DNA of 64,000 bases from Lumbricus terrestris. Lineage: Eukaryota > Annelida > Clitellata > Crassiclitellata > Lumbricidae. Every line of letters starts with the position of its first letter. Position 1 is the first letter of the stretch. Of this stretch, positions 55,901 to 64,000 are shown piece by piece. The stretch is from positions 50,400,306-50,464,305 of the forward strand of contig OX457039.1 in the NCBI GenBank assembly GCA_949752735.1, written 5' to 3'. A program made the position numbers and the translations under genes. A model generated the notes under the pieces. That model made no database searches and was not told the DNA's origin. It was given only the letters and a program-made list of their open reading frames with translations.

Positions 55901-58900
55901 AAAGTGTCACAATATTTCTTGCCGAGCCAGTTTTTGTCATGTTTGCAGACACACCATACTGTCAAGACATGCCAGAAAGGAATAATTTTTGTGTGGTTTT
56001 ATTCACCTACTGGTGTAGTTGCAAATGTGTAATTTATTTGTGTTTTGGTGTACAGGGACTGCTGTAACACCCTGCCAAAAACCCTTCATCTCCGTGACAG
56101 TGGTCACTTTCAACTGACCAAATGGGCATGTGGGACACCTGATAAACAAGTCAAACACACATCATTGGAAAGCTTGAAGAAAATCCTTTTATTGATACTA
56201 ATTTCCTGATGGTAATCTTCATCTAACTCATTAAATTATTTTTTTTAAATGCGTGATTTTTGAACGCGAATTTGCGTCTGCAAATTTTTTTACATTTTCA
56301 GACGCCAATAACTTTCGATCTAGACCAGCTAAACACATTTGGTTTTCAGTTTTCATTCTGTGCATAGCATGGATTGGCAAGGTCAAGTAACATTTGCTCT
56401 CTCTAATATGAGGAATTAATAAGAATTTTTGAAAAGTGCCAAAATATTTGTTGCCGAGCCAGTTTTTGTCATGTTTGCAAACACGCTATACTGTCAAGAC
56501 ATGCCAGAAAGGAATAATTTTGTGTGGTTTTATTCACCTACTGGTGTAGTTGCAAATGTGTAATTTATTTGTGTTTTGGTGTACATGGACTGCTGTAGCT
56601 CCTTGCCAAAAACCCTTCATCTCCGTGACAGTGGTCACTTTCAACTGACCAAATGGGCATGTGGGACATCTGCCAAACAAGTCAAACATACATCATATGA
56701 AAGCTAGAAGATTAACCTTTCTTATGATACCAATCTCTTGTTGGAAATCTCAGGATAATTTAATCAAATAACTTGTTAAAAATTTGTGATAATGCTGTTC
56801 GCATTGGTGTAAAAGCAATTAAACGACCGATTTAATATGACATTGAAATGGAGGTTGAAAGTTTAAATCATACAACCAGTTGAAGATGTTTCGAATCTCA
56901 TCGGATGTCTGCTGGACATTAGCCACTCAGCACAGTGAAATTCAAGATGTGACTGAACTCTATGTTCCAGGAAAGTACGTTGCTGCTGTGTATAACCAAG
57001 CATGGTATGTTGGGAATATAGTGGAGCAAGAACAAGACAAGGAGGATGTACTAGTAAATTTCATGAGGGCCACAGCGACCAAGGGTTCATTCCAATGGCC
57101 CAGAAGAAACGATGACTGTTGGGTGCCAACAGAACATTTGCTGTGTCTTCTGCCTGTGCCATCAATAAGCACAACAGGACGGCACTATCGATTGGACGAT
57201 GAAATTGTACATAAAATAGAATCGCTGTTCAAGAAATTTGCAGACAGACACTTCTAAAAGTTCTGAGAATAACTGCATAGGAGGAACAGCGAATGTACTC
57301 TTTGAGGTGAAAATATAGATGGTATGATTTAAACTTTAAACCTCCATTTCAATGTCATATTAAATTGGTCGTTTCAATTCAATTCATTTATTGTAACCAA
57401 CCATCAACATACACAATAGACATAGTATAACATGCTTCACATTATCGGATGGTAACAAGGAAGGCCCTAAGGGATGAATATCCCGCTAACAGGGACACCT
57501 AATTACATATGCAATTTTAACAGATGGCTAGACGGTTGACATAATGAATTGAACAATAGGCTAAAAGAACAGCATGAGATGACAATTAATGTAGTAAACT
57601 TAACTAAAGAACGCAAAACAAACACAACAAATAATAATAAAATAAAATAAAATCAGTGCCTACAAGGTTAAATATCTTTGCAGTCATTAACCAAGTAGTT
57701 GCGCAGTAATGTTTTTGCTCTTTGTAAACTGGAAGCTTGTTGAACATGACTAGGAAACGAGTTCCATATACCTGGTCCAGTATATTTAATATGGAATCTT
57801 CTTGAGTTTAAACGAGCGGATATGGCTCGATAATGAGAGGAGTTCCTGGTGGAATAGCAGTAAATTTCAGATCCTTTTTGGAAATACCCTGCAAAGTTAA
57901 GGGGAAGAAGATCATGGGTGAACCGATACATAAAGACTCCTATCTGGAAAGTCATTATTTGGTGAAACTTTAATAAATTAAATGATTGAAATAAAGGACT
58001 TGAGTGAATAAAAGGCTTAACTCCAGCTATGATACGTATTGCACGTTTTTGGAGAAGTACTAATTTATTGACCCTGGATTTATATGTAGATGCCCAAACT
58101 AAATTACAGTATGAGAGATAAGGATATATTAATGAGTAGTACAATTTAACACGGATAGTGGGGGGGAGTATATGGGAAGTTCGACGAAGGATACCAACAC
58201 TTTTTGCAACCTTGGCAGAGATATATTTAATATGATCATTCCATGTGAGGTGTTGATCTATGTACACACCAAGAAATTTAGTGGAGCTAACCTGCGTTAT
58301 GGAGGTATCATTGATAGACAGTTGCAATTCATTCTGGGGGCACATCTTTTTATTAGTTCGAAAGAGCATAAAGTTAGTTTTATCAATGTTTAAGGAGAGT
58401 CTATTAGCAGAGAACCATTCGGCTATGAAGATAAGTTCATTGTTTACTGTTTGCATTAGACTCTGGTAGGATTTATGAGAGTAGAAGACATTTGTATCAT
58501 CAGCAAACAAGATGAATGAAAGAGTAGGAGATATATTAGGCAAGTCATTAATGTATAGAAGAAAAAGCAAGGGTCCGAGATTAGAACCTTGGGGCACACC
58601 ATATCTAACAACTCTAAAGTCTGAGAGAGCTCCATTGCAGGAAACACACTGGAGACGCCTTTCGAGATAACTGGTAAACCAAGCTAATTGGATGCCTCTG
58701 ATGCCATAATTAGCTAATTTTTTTAATAGGATCTCATGATTCACAGTATCGAAGGCCTTTGCTAAATCGAAGAAAATACCAATAGAATATTCATTGTTTT
58801 CAAAGGCCTTAGAAATTTTATCATACATATCAATTAAAGGCATAAAAGTAGATCGACCAGATTGAAAGCCATATTGGTATGGAAAAATAATGAGATTTTT

Positions 58901-61900
58901 CTACATATTTATTGAGCCTATCATGCATTATTTTTTCAAAATACTTGGCAAAAAAAGGAAGAATGGATATGGGCCTATAGTTAGAAGGGTTCTCCCTGTC
59001 ACCCTTTTTAAAAATAGGGACTATTTTTGCAATTTTTATAGCATCAGGTACAACTCCAGTTTAATTGCTTTTACACCAATGCGAACAGCATTATCACAAA
59101 TTTTTAACAAGTTATTTGATTAAATTATCCTGAGATTACCAACAAGAGATTGGTATCATAAGAAAGGTTAATCTTCTAGCTTTCATATGATGTATGTTTG
59201 ACTTGTTTGGCAGATGTCCCACATGCCCATTTGGTCAGTTGAAAGTGACCACTGTCACGGAGATGAAGGGTTTTTGGCAAGGTGCTACAGCAGTCCATGT
59301 ACACCAAAACACAAATAAATTACACATTTGCAACTACACCAGTAGGTGAATAAAACCACACAAAATTATTCCTTTCTGGCATGTCTTGACAGTATAGCGT
59401 GTTTGCAAACATGACAAAAACTGGCTCGGCAACAAATATTTTGGCACTTTTCAAAAATTCTTATTAATTCCTCATATTAGAGAGAGCAAATGTTACTTGA
59501 CCTTGCCAATCCATGCTATGCACAGAATTGAAAACTGAAAACCAAATGTGTTTAGCTGGTCTAGATCGAAAGTTATTGGCGTCTGAAAATGTAAAAAAAT
59601 TTGCAGACGCAAATTCGCGTTCAAAAATCACGCATTTAAAAAAAATAATTTAATGAGTTAGATGAAGATTACCATCAGGAAATTAGTATCAATAAAAGGA
59701 TTTTCTTCAAGCTTTCCAATGATGTGTGTTTGACTTGTTTATCAGGTGTCCCACATGCCCATTTGGTCAGTTGAAAGTGACCACTGTCACGGAGATGAAG
59801 GGTTTTTGGCAGGGTGTTACAGCAGTCCCTGTACACCAAAACACAAATAAATTACACATTTGCAACTACACCAGTAGGTGAATAAAACCACACAAAAATT
59901 ATTCCTTTCTGGCATGTCTTGACAGTATGGTGTGTCTGCAAACATGACAAAAACTGGCTCGGCAAGAAATATTGTGACACTTTTCAAAAATTCTTATGAA
60001 TTCCTCATATTAGAGAGAGCAAATGTTACTTGACCTTGCCAATCCATGCTATGCACAGAATTGAAAACTGAAAGCCAAATGTGTTTAGCTGGTCTAGATC
60101 CAAAGTTATTGGCATCTGAAAATGACAAAAATTTCGCAGACGCAAATTCGCGTTCACTTTTCGGCCTACCCCCACCAACTTCAGGACCCCATAACTCGGT
60201 CAGTTTTCACTCTGGACACTTGAAACTTTCCAGTTCTTCATACCAGATGATAATTGATTTTTGGTAAAAAAATCAGGAAAATCTGAGTCGGAGTGTGGGG
60301 AAAAGTTGAAAATTTGGTTGATTTGGCACGGAATGACTCTAATGCAGAAGACATGGCTGTTCCACTTAAAGTAAATAGTCGCAAACTATCCTAAACTCAA
60401 AACAGCAACTTTAAAAACAGATGATTTAATAGACTAACAGCAAATCCTAATACTGAATGACACACACAAATTAGTTTACAGTGTACAAAACAGGGGTCTA
60501 AGTAATTAATTTGAACAATTACTGGCCTGTGAAGCACTAATACAGGGACCTAAGTAATTAATTTGAACAATTACTGGCCTGTGAAACACTAATATAGGGA
60601 CCTACGTAATTAATTTGAACAATTACTGGTCTGTGAAAAAGAAAATTTAACCAAATTTTACTGACCTGTGATTCGGTCAAGTTTCAGATTAACTTGCGAT
60701 CGGCCAACATAATACTGATCCTTTGTAGCATCCACAGCAATAGCATCTGAGTAAAGCTGTTCAGATAAATCAAAACTGTCACATCACAGAGTCATGAATT
60801 CTAAATTAACACTAAACACAATAAAATGAAACTCCACCCTCTTACACTGCACCATTTATCATGTCACTGGTATTACCTGTAGAACAGATTTCTAGCATCT
60901 CCTCTTTAATTTGATGCTTCCTTAAAAACATGCAAACCTGTAACTACTGCTCTATCTGCCAAGAATTTTTTTGAAGTATCTCGGGACTTGCGGTGCAATA
61001 AAATCATTTTCCAAATAGTCATTCAGTAAGACCATAGTATTACTAACTAGTCAGGGTACTCTAACCATATTGACTTTCAGCTGTTAATTACCTAATACTG
61101 TCTCAGTTGTTGACCAAAACACAATTCAAAATTCATAAGTTGTGGAATTTTACATCTCAATGGCATGACAATCATAGCAAAATCTTGTGCTGTCATTTTC
61201 CATATGAAAACCCGAAATAAGAATTTGGTCAACTTCAGGCTCTCATTACCAAAGTAAACATTTACAATCTCATTCAGCAAATTCAGTAACTTCTAACATC
61301 ACGTGTGTATTGCTGTACAGCAATCACTCACAAAACACGAGTAGTCTAAATGTTAATTAAGTACTAGACGACGTCACAGCACATTTCTTAAACACTGCAT
61401 AATTGTAAAATAAACAAAGGTTTCTGAAACTCAGAGTTTTCTTTAACAATGAAGGCTCAACCATCTTACTCACACACACACATTTTATGTTTACTAACCT
61501 TTAAAGATCCTTCAAAATCTTCTTCAACAAACGCTTCATTTGCTTTTCTGTTCAAAAATTAAAACCATGTATCAATCATTAGGTTTCATAACTTTACAAA
61601 CTTTGATTCATCCATTCTCGAGGTCACCAACCTCTTTCAAGCAAGGACCACCTTACAAAGGCAGGCAGCGGCCACTATAATCCTTGCAGCAAAACTTGTG
61701 CTTTATTGTCATTAGGTCTATAGATGAGAAGCCATGGATGAAACAAGGAACAGAGACAATTTGGAGACGTCTTGATAAAGTCCCATCGTCAGTACGTGCC
61801 AGAGGAGAAAAAAGAAAGATAATGTCTAGACAAGCAAATGATCATTAAGGGCATTAAAAAACCTGCAAAAAAATTCAGAAGCAAAGTTGTCAATAATTAT

Positions 61901-62787
61901 TACTAGCCAGCAGATTTAATTGTAACTGGACAAGCATTGTTTCACAATTTTAAACACTGAGGTTAGCAATTACAGGGCATATTCATCAAAGCAGAGACAT
62001 CGGAAACATGTCTTATGATGCATCATATACACTAGGCCAAACATATACTGAACAATCGAAATTTAGTGCAACACTGCAATTCATGCATGGTGCATAAACC
62101 AGTATGTAATTAATAGGGAAGATGACACCACTGTATGTTAAGCAGAATAGAGCACATAAACTGGCAGCACATAAACTACGATGTAAATATTCAAGCTCTT
62201 AGGTGACTAAAGGAAACTTTGGAGTTTAGTCTTTTTCTTAATTTTGATTTGACTGAAAAAGGTTGTTCTTAACCCATAACATGGGTCATACACCTGACTT
62301 ATTTATAACTCGTCTAACTGTTCTGACGCTAACACAATTCTCTCCTTCAGAACGTAGTTGCCAAGCACCTGAGCTCTCACCTATCCTCCCGCAAACTATA
62401 CTTTCCTTTCTGCTTCACACACTGCAAATTATGCAATTCCATTGAAACAACACTAATTATCACTCATGATCACAGTCAGCTTCATGGCAAAGCAAAAGCA
62501 GGAGTTATATATCGGACGCTCGAGTGCGAAGAATGTCGGACCGTAAAATCACACAGAAAACAATTTAGTTCTTAAATCACTTTAAAGCTCTTTTTATAGA
62601 AACTAAAATATAGCCCAATGTTGCGCGCTTGCAGACATAACAGTCGATACGGTGTTTCCAGGTTAGCTGGTATAGCAACAGCAGGAACATTAGTTTTAAA
62701 GTTCTGAAAATGTAAATGTCAATTAACAAAGCCGCTTGCTTTGTACAAATAAGCAATTATTTACCCGTATAAATCGGCACCATCCAT
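49923..62787 (-). CDS. SUGT1: SGT1 homolog (SUGT1), HSP90 co-chaperone, 349 aa
   Basis: Twelve coding exons in transcript order: 62787-62765, 61547-61499, 60756-60666, 55395-55326, 54693-54623, 53838-53762, 53194-53118, 52844-52748, 52200-52093, 51774-51684, 51010-50823, 50030-49923. Phases close over 350 codons. SGT1 binds HSP90 and SKP1/SCF and is needed for kinetochore assembly and NLR-type client maturation, in cytosol and nucleus. N-terminal TPR region (about 1-110: [41 protein letters not shown]). The CS domain (about 153-245) starts [19 protein letters not shown] and includes the [17 protein letters not shown] strand. The SGS domain (252-349) has [20 protein letters not shown], then [17 protein letters not shown] and [10 protein letters not shown], all near-identical to animal SUGT1. 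The ATG at 62787 gives a short N-terminus compared with vertebrates. Intact. Confidence 0.96.
50343..50424 (+). mobile_element. SINE/LINE tail fragment with GAAT repeat
   Basis: CTCCTGAGTAGATTTCTTG then AAGGGGTGCTAAATAAATAC and a GAAT microsatellite: the 3' module of family A SINEs without a head. Confidence 0.6.
50470..50678 (-). mobile_element. tRNA-derived SINE, family A, copy 3
   Basis: Minus orientation: head GGGGCGCGGTGGTGTAGTGG at 50678, B box GGTTCGAATCC, GGCGTGAGACTCCGAT, CTCTGAGTAGAGAGATC, CTTGAAGGGGCGCTATA and tail ACAAGTGCACATAC. The best-preserved copy in the window; in the last SUGT1 intron. Confidence 0.87.
51304..51628 (-). mobile_element. tRNA-derived SINE, family C, as perfect 161-bp tandem duplicate
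   Basis: Two head-to-tail units, 51304-51464 and 51465-51625, look identical throughout. On the minus strand each has an A box (TAGTGGTTAGCGTGCTGGAC) and a B box (GGATTTAAATTCC), the layout of a tRNA-derived SINE. Lies in a SUGT1 intron. Identity implies very recent duplication or an assembly artefact. Confidence 0.78.
53116..53117 (-). other. SUGT1: GC donor of a GC-AG intron in SUGT1
   Basis: Exon 53194-53118 ends ACAAG and the intron begins GCAAGT; the other donors found in the gene use GT. The rest of the donor (AAG|GCAAGT) is a perfect U1 match, as usual for GC donors. Joining here makes the codon AGA and continues in frame into YEWYQTES, where family proteins read the same. Confidence 0.88.
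53990..54295 (+). pseudogene. Decayed LINE 3' end with ATT tail
   Basis: Near 54160-54195 the frame reads [12 protein letters not shown], like the FKxxLKTYLF ending of CR1/L2-type ORFs. The following UTR ends in TTATCATTATTATTATTATT (54267-54290). Upstream frames are broken. Confidence 0.45.
54941..55167 (+). mobile_element. tRNA-derived SINE, family B, complete copy
   Basis: Head GGCCGGTAGAGTAATGGTTA, B-box region GTGCGAGCCCCCGTT, body GGCTGCCATCGGCGCC, then GCTGTCTGTTCAGTTAGTAG, GTAAAGCGCAGTGCGTCTTG and an ATT tail. Related to 39215-39347. In a SUGT1 intron. Confidence 0.78.
56886..57257 (+). CDS. Small ORF between foldback arms, CWVP-type domain, 123 aa
   Basis: ATG 56886 to TAA 57255-57257. 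It is the only non-repeated coding stretch of the foldback element. The middle reads [20 protein letters not shown], then [30 protein letters not shown] and a GRHYRLDDE end. A small beta-rich module with the pattern YVAVxYxxxWxxGxV...FM...FxWPxxxDxCWVP...LC occurs in transposon-encoded proteins of many animals, usually at the end of longer proteins; this is from memory and its function is unknown to me. It resembles a Tudor/SH3-like fold by pattern only. No DDE transposase motif is present, so it is either a non-catalytic accessory protein or the last exon remaining after loss of the transposase. Flanking 52-bp inverted repeats at 56820-56872 and 57321-57373 close around it. Confidence 0.6.
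   Translation: MFRISSDVCWTLATQHSEIQDVTELYVPGKYVAAVYNQAWYVGNIVEQEQDKEDVLVNFMRATATKGSFQWPRRNDDCWVPTEHLLCLLPVPSISTTGRHYRLDDEIVHKIESLFKKFADRHF
57374..59059 (-). mobile_element. Jockey/CR1-type LINE inserted in the foldback right arm
   Basis: The insertion interrupts GGTCGTTTAATTGC of the right arm; TTT is present on both sides. On the minus strand it is 5'-truncated within the RT (starting [20 protein letters not shown]) and ends at 57374 in an ATTGA short repeat. The uninterrupted left arm gives the empty-site sequence. Confidence 0.88.
57668..58843 (-). CDS. Reverse transcriptase ORF of the nested LINE
   Basis: 391 codons, with RT blocks [37 protein letters not shown], the catalytic [33 protein letters not shown] and the C-terminal [14 protein letters not shown]. 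This order is that of Jockey/CR1-superfamily LINE ORF2. Upstream, the preceding RT block ([20 protein letters not shown]) is in another frame, so a single frameshift near 58885 separates it from YGFQSGRST. Endonuclease is absent. Its polarity matches that of the SUGT1 host gene. The remaining frame is open, showing recent insertion, but the copy is defective. Confidence 0.88.
   Translation of the reverse strand: MPLIDMYDKISKAFENNEYSIGIFFDLAKAFDTVNHEILLKKLANYGIRGIQLAWFTSYLERRLQCVSCNGALSDFRVVRYGVPQGSNLGPLLFLLYINDLPNISPTLSFILFADDTNVFYSHKSYQSLMQTVNNELIFIAEWFSANRLSLNIDKTNFMLFRTNKKMCPQNELQLSINDTSITQVSSTKFLGVYIDQHLTWNDHIKYISAKVAKSVGILRRTSHILPPTIRVKLYYSLIYPYLSYCNLVWASTYKSRVNKLVLLQKRAIRIIAGVKPFIHSSPLFQSFNLLKFHQIMTFQIGVFMYRFTHDLLPLNFAGYFQKGSEIYCYSTRNSSHYRAISARLNSRRFHIKYTGPGIWNSFPSHVQQASSLQRAKTLLRNYLVNDCKDI
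60490..60640 (+). repeat. 52-bp tandem repeat, about three units
   Basis: Unit starting ACAGGGACCTAAGTAATTAA and containing GAACAATTACTGGCCTGTGA occurs three times with a few changes, ending 25 bp before SUGT1 exon 60756-60666, so it lies at the donor side of that exon. Confidence 0.9.
61548..62764 (-). other. SUGT1 intron 1
   Basis: 1.2-kb AT-rich intron; no repeat or ORF that I can recognise. Confidence 0.6.
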
Positions 62788-63100
62788 TACTTAACGTGAG
62801 TAAAATTACCAGCAGCGAATTCTTTTTTACATACACTAGAAACTTCTAGATTCTGCTAATATTCTATTCTAGCTGTCGACAAGGTCTGTGCGCCTCAACC
62901 AAACACGACCCAGCGCCAGCGCTTGTAAGCAAGTCAGTGCGCGCTCCCTACCTGCGGGATTTGTGTCTATACGCTGAGTATGTGATATAAATTTAGTCTA
63001 TTGGATGAAAATACGAACACGCATGAGGAACAAGAAGTAGAAGAATGTAGAATCCCTAGCTACGATTGCCACAATAGACGTGAAGATGTTTAATTCTTAG
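62788..63100 (-). promoter_or_regulatory. Presumed SUGT1 promoter and 5' UTR
   Basis: Immediately upstream of the ATG. A GC-rich patch with CCCAGCGCCAGCGC and GTGCGCGCTCC lies at 62890-62950, unlike the AT-rich surroundings. No TATA box is convincing. Confidence 0.4.
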
Positions 63101-63106
63101 CCTCGG

Positions 63107-63392
63107 CCATAGGCGGAGACCTGCGCCGAGAATTGGGGGGGACGGAAAGACGCGAGATTTTCGGAAAAATTTCTGTCCAAATCTCCCAAAAAAATTCTAT
63201 TTTCGCCGCCCAAAAAGTTGATGACCTTTTTTTTATAGTCATTCGGACAAATCTCGACCAAATTTTCTATTTTCGCCGCCAAAAAAAGTCTTGACACTCA
63301 AACATTGGGGGGGACAAATGCATGGGCCGTCCCCCCAACACTTTTATTGGGGGGGACCGTCCCCCCTGTCCCCCCTAGGTCTCCGCCCATGG
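63107..63392. mobile_element. 286-bp MITE, CATGGGCGGAG family, copy 2
   Basis: Ends CCATAGGCGGAGACCT and inverted CCATGGGCGGAGACCT. CCTCGG flanks both ends (63101-63106, 63393-63398), a 6-bp target duplication. Interior G/C-homopolymer tracts and two ATTTTCGCCGCC-AAAAA units. The apparent ORF from 63305 is not a gene. Confidence 0.8.
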
Positions 63393-63398
63393 CCTCGG

Positions 63399-64000
63399 CA
63401 TATAAGTTATATAACTCATTTGGGTGGGTCAACCTCTTCCTCACCGTCTGTTTAGTTCTTCCCACCGACAGAATACGGTCAGTAGGCTATATAATTATCA
63501 CATTCGAGTTCGGCAGTGAGGCAATACAAGTGGCTGGTCTTGAAACAATTCGATTCCGAGTCACGAGTCCCACGACCTTAGTCAAGTCTAGCAGCCTAGC
63601 CATAAATATAGTCACTATAATTATAGACTCTCGCAAACGAGCTAGATTGAAACTAAGTTTATAACTCGTCTAACTGAAACTAAGAAAATACCAGTTAAAA
63701 TCAAATCATGTGTCTTTCGTGCAATTTTTCTGTCTCCTATTAATCATGCGATCTTGTACCTGCCAGTCACAAAGTCATAATTATAAGCCTATATCGATTG
63801 GAATAACAGCAAAGATATTAGAGTTCTAAGTTCTTTGCTGTAAGGTCTCTGATTATACTCTCCCAAACGTTTTAATCAGTTATCTCATGGCCGATCCCAT
63901 GTTCTAGATATAGATAGGCCTATTTTTCGGATTAGCCCAGGCCTGGGAAATCGCTTCTAATCACGTGATGATATCTAAGACTTGAATAGGACTGCTCTGA
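63399..64000. other. Window end, nothing recognised
   Basis: No gene or repeat that I can support up to the right edge. Confidence 0.5.

Larger units (their letters stand above)
55554..60339. mobile_element. Compound foldback transposon in a SUGT1 intron
   Basis: Two near-identical inverted arms, 55554-56872 and (57321-57373 plus 59060-60339), enclose a single small ORF. The outer ends are GGGTCATTCCGTGACAAATC and, inverted, GAGTCATTCCGTGCCAAATC, and TAAT flanks both (55550-55553, 60340-60343). Each arm contains a direct repeat of period about 533 bp (55731 and 56264 onward, both starting ACGCGAATTTGCGTCTGC), so there are four copies of the unit. The right arm is split by a LINE at 57374-59059; without it the element is about 3.1 kb. 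The mirrored 73-codon ORFs at 55617-55838 and 60046-60267 are terminal-repeat sequence. It resembles TIR families with GTCATTCC ends; the superfamily is not certain. Confidence 0.85.

Noticed and set aside
63305..63664. 119-codon plus-strand ORF near the right edge
   Set aside because: Starts inside a MITE's G/C homopolymers and has no conserved motif.

Overview
The window is animal genomic DNA: three spliced genes with GT/GC-AG introns, conserved metazoan proteins, AT-rich introns of hundreds to thousands of bases, tRNA-derived SINEs and many kinds of retrotransposon and DNA transposon. The BMP-type SMAD, SLAIN and SUGT1 proteins together with the transposon mix suggest a non-vertebrate, probably marine, animal. 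The sequence alone does not fix the phylum.

Layout. (1) 235-8929, minus: a seven-exon gene for a protein with two copies of a C2HH (BED/TTF-like) zinc-finger module; its introns hold a hAT-type MITE, a truncated piggyBac, a minisatellite and two inverted-repeat elements. (2) 9792-11461: a 5'-truncated CR1/L2-like LINE. (3) 12779-20547, plus: a complete BMP-type receptor SMAD (SMAD1/5/8 class) in five coding exons, 463 aa, ending in SSVS. (4) 20548-31615: long 3'/intergenic DNA with a SINE, two RTE-like LINE copies (one carrying an inverted duplication), a TIR element flanked by CCGG and a hAT fragment. (5) 31616-41582, plus: a complete SLAIN-family microtubule plus-end gene in nine exons, 664 aa, with a 922-bp hAT element, a 71-bp TTAA-flanked mini-element and a TIR element nested inside a SINE in its introns. 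(6) 41583-49922: intergenic DNA between converging genes, with decayed LINE pieces and a 288-bp MITE. (7) 49923-62787, minus: a complete SUGT1 (SGT1 co-chaperone) gene in twelve coding exons, 349 aa, with one GC-AG intron. Its fourth-from-5' coding exon lies next to an intron occupied by a nearly 4.8-kb compound foldback element, itself interrupted by a LINE. (8) 62788-64000: upstream DNA with a second copy of the 286-288-bp MITE family.

The three genes are ordinary cellular genes (nuclear DNA-binding-type protein, BMP signal transducer, microtubule regulator, HSP90 co-chaperone being the last) and show no functional linkage. For each I joined exons by eye: splice phases close exactly and the total CDS length is divisible by three (1569, 1392, 1995 and 1050 nt for the zinc-finger gene, SMAD, SLAIN and SUGT1). 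The most unusual material is the mobile DNA, above all the foldback element at 55554-60339, whose 1.3-kb arms each contain a roughly 533-bp direct repeat and enclose one small ORF.
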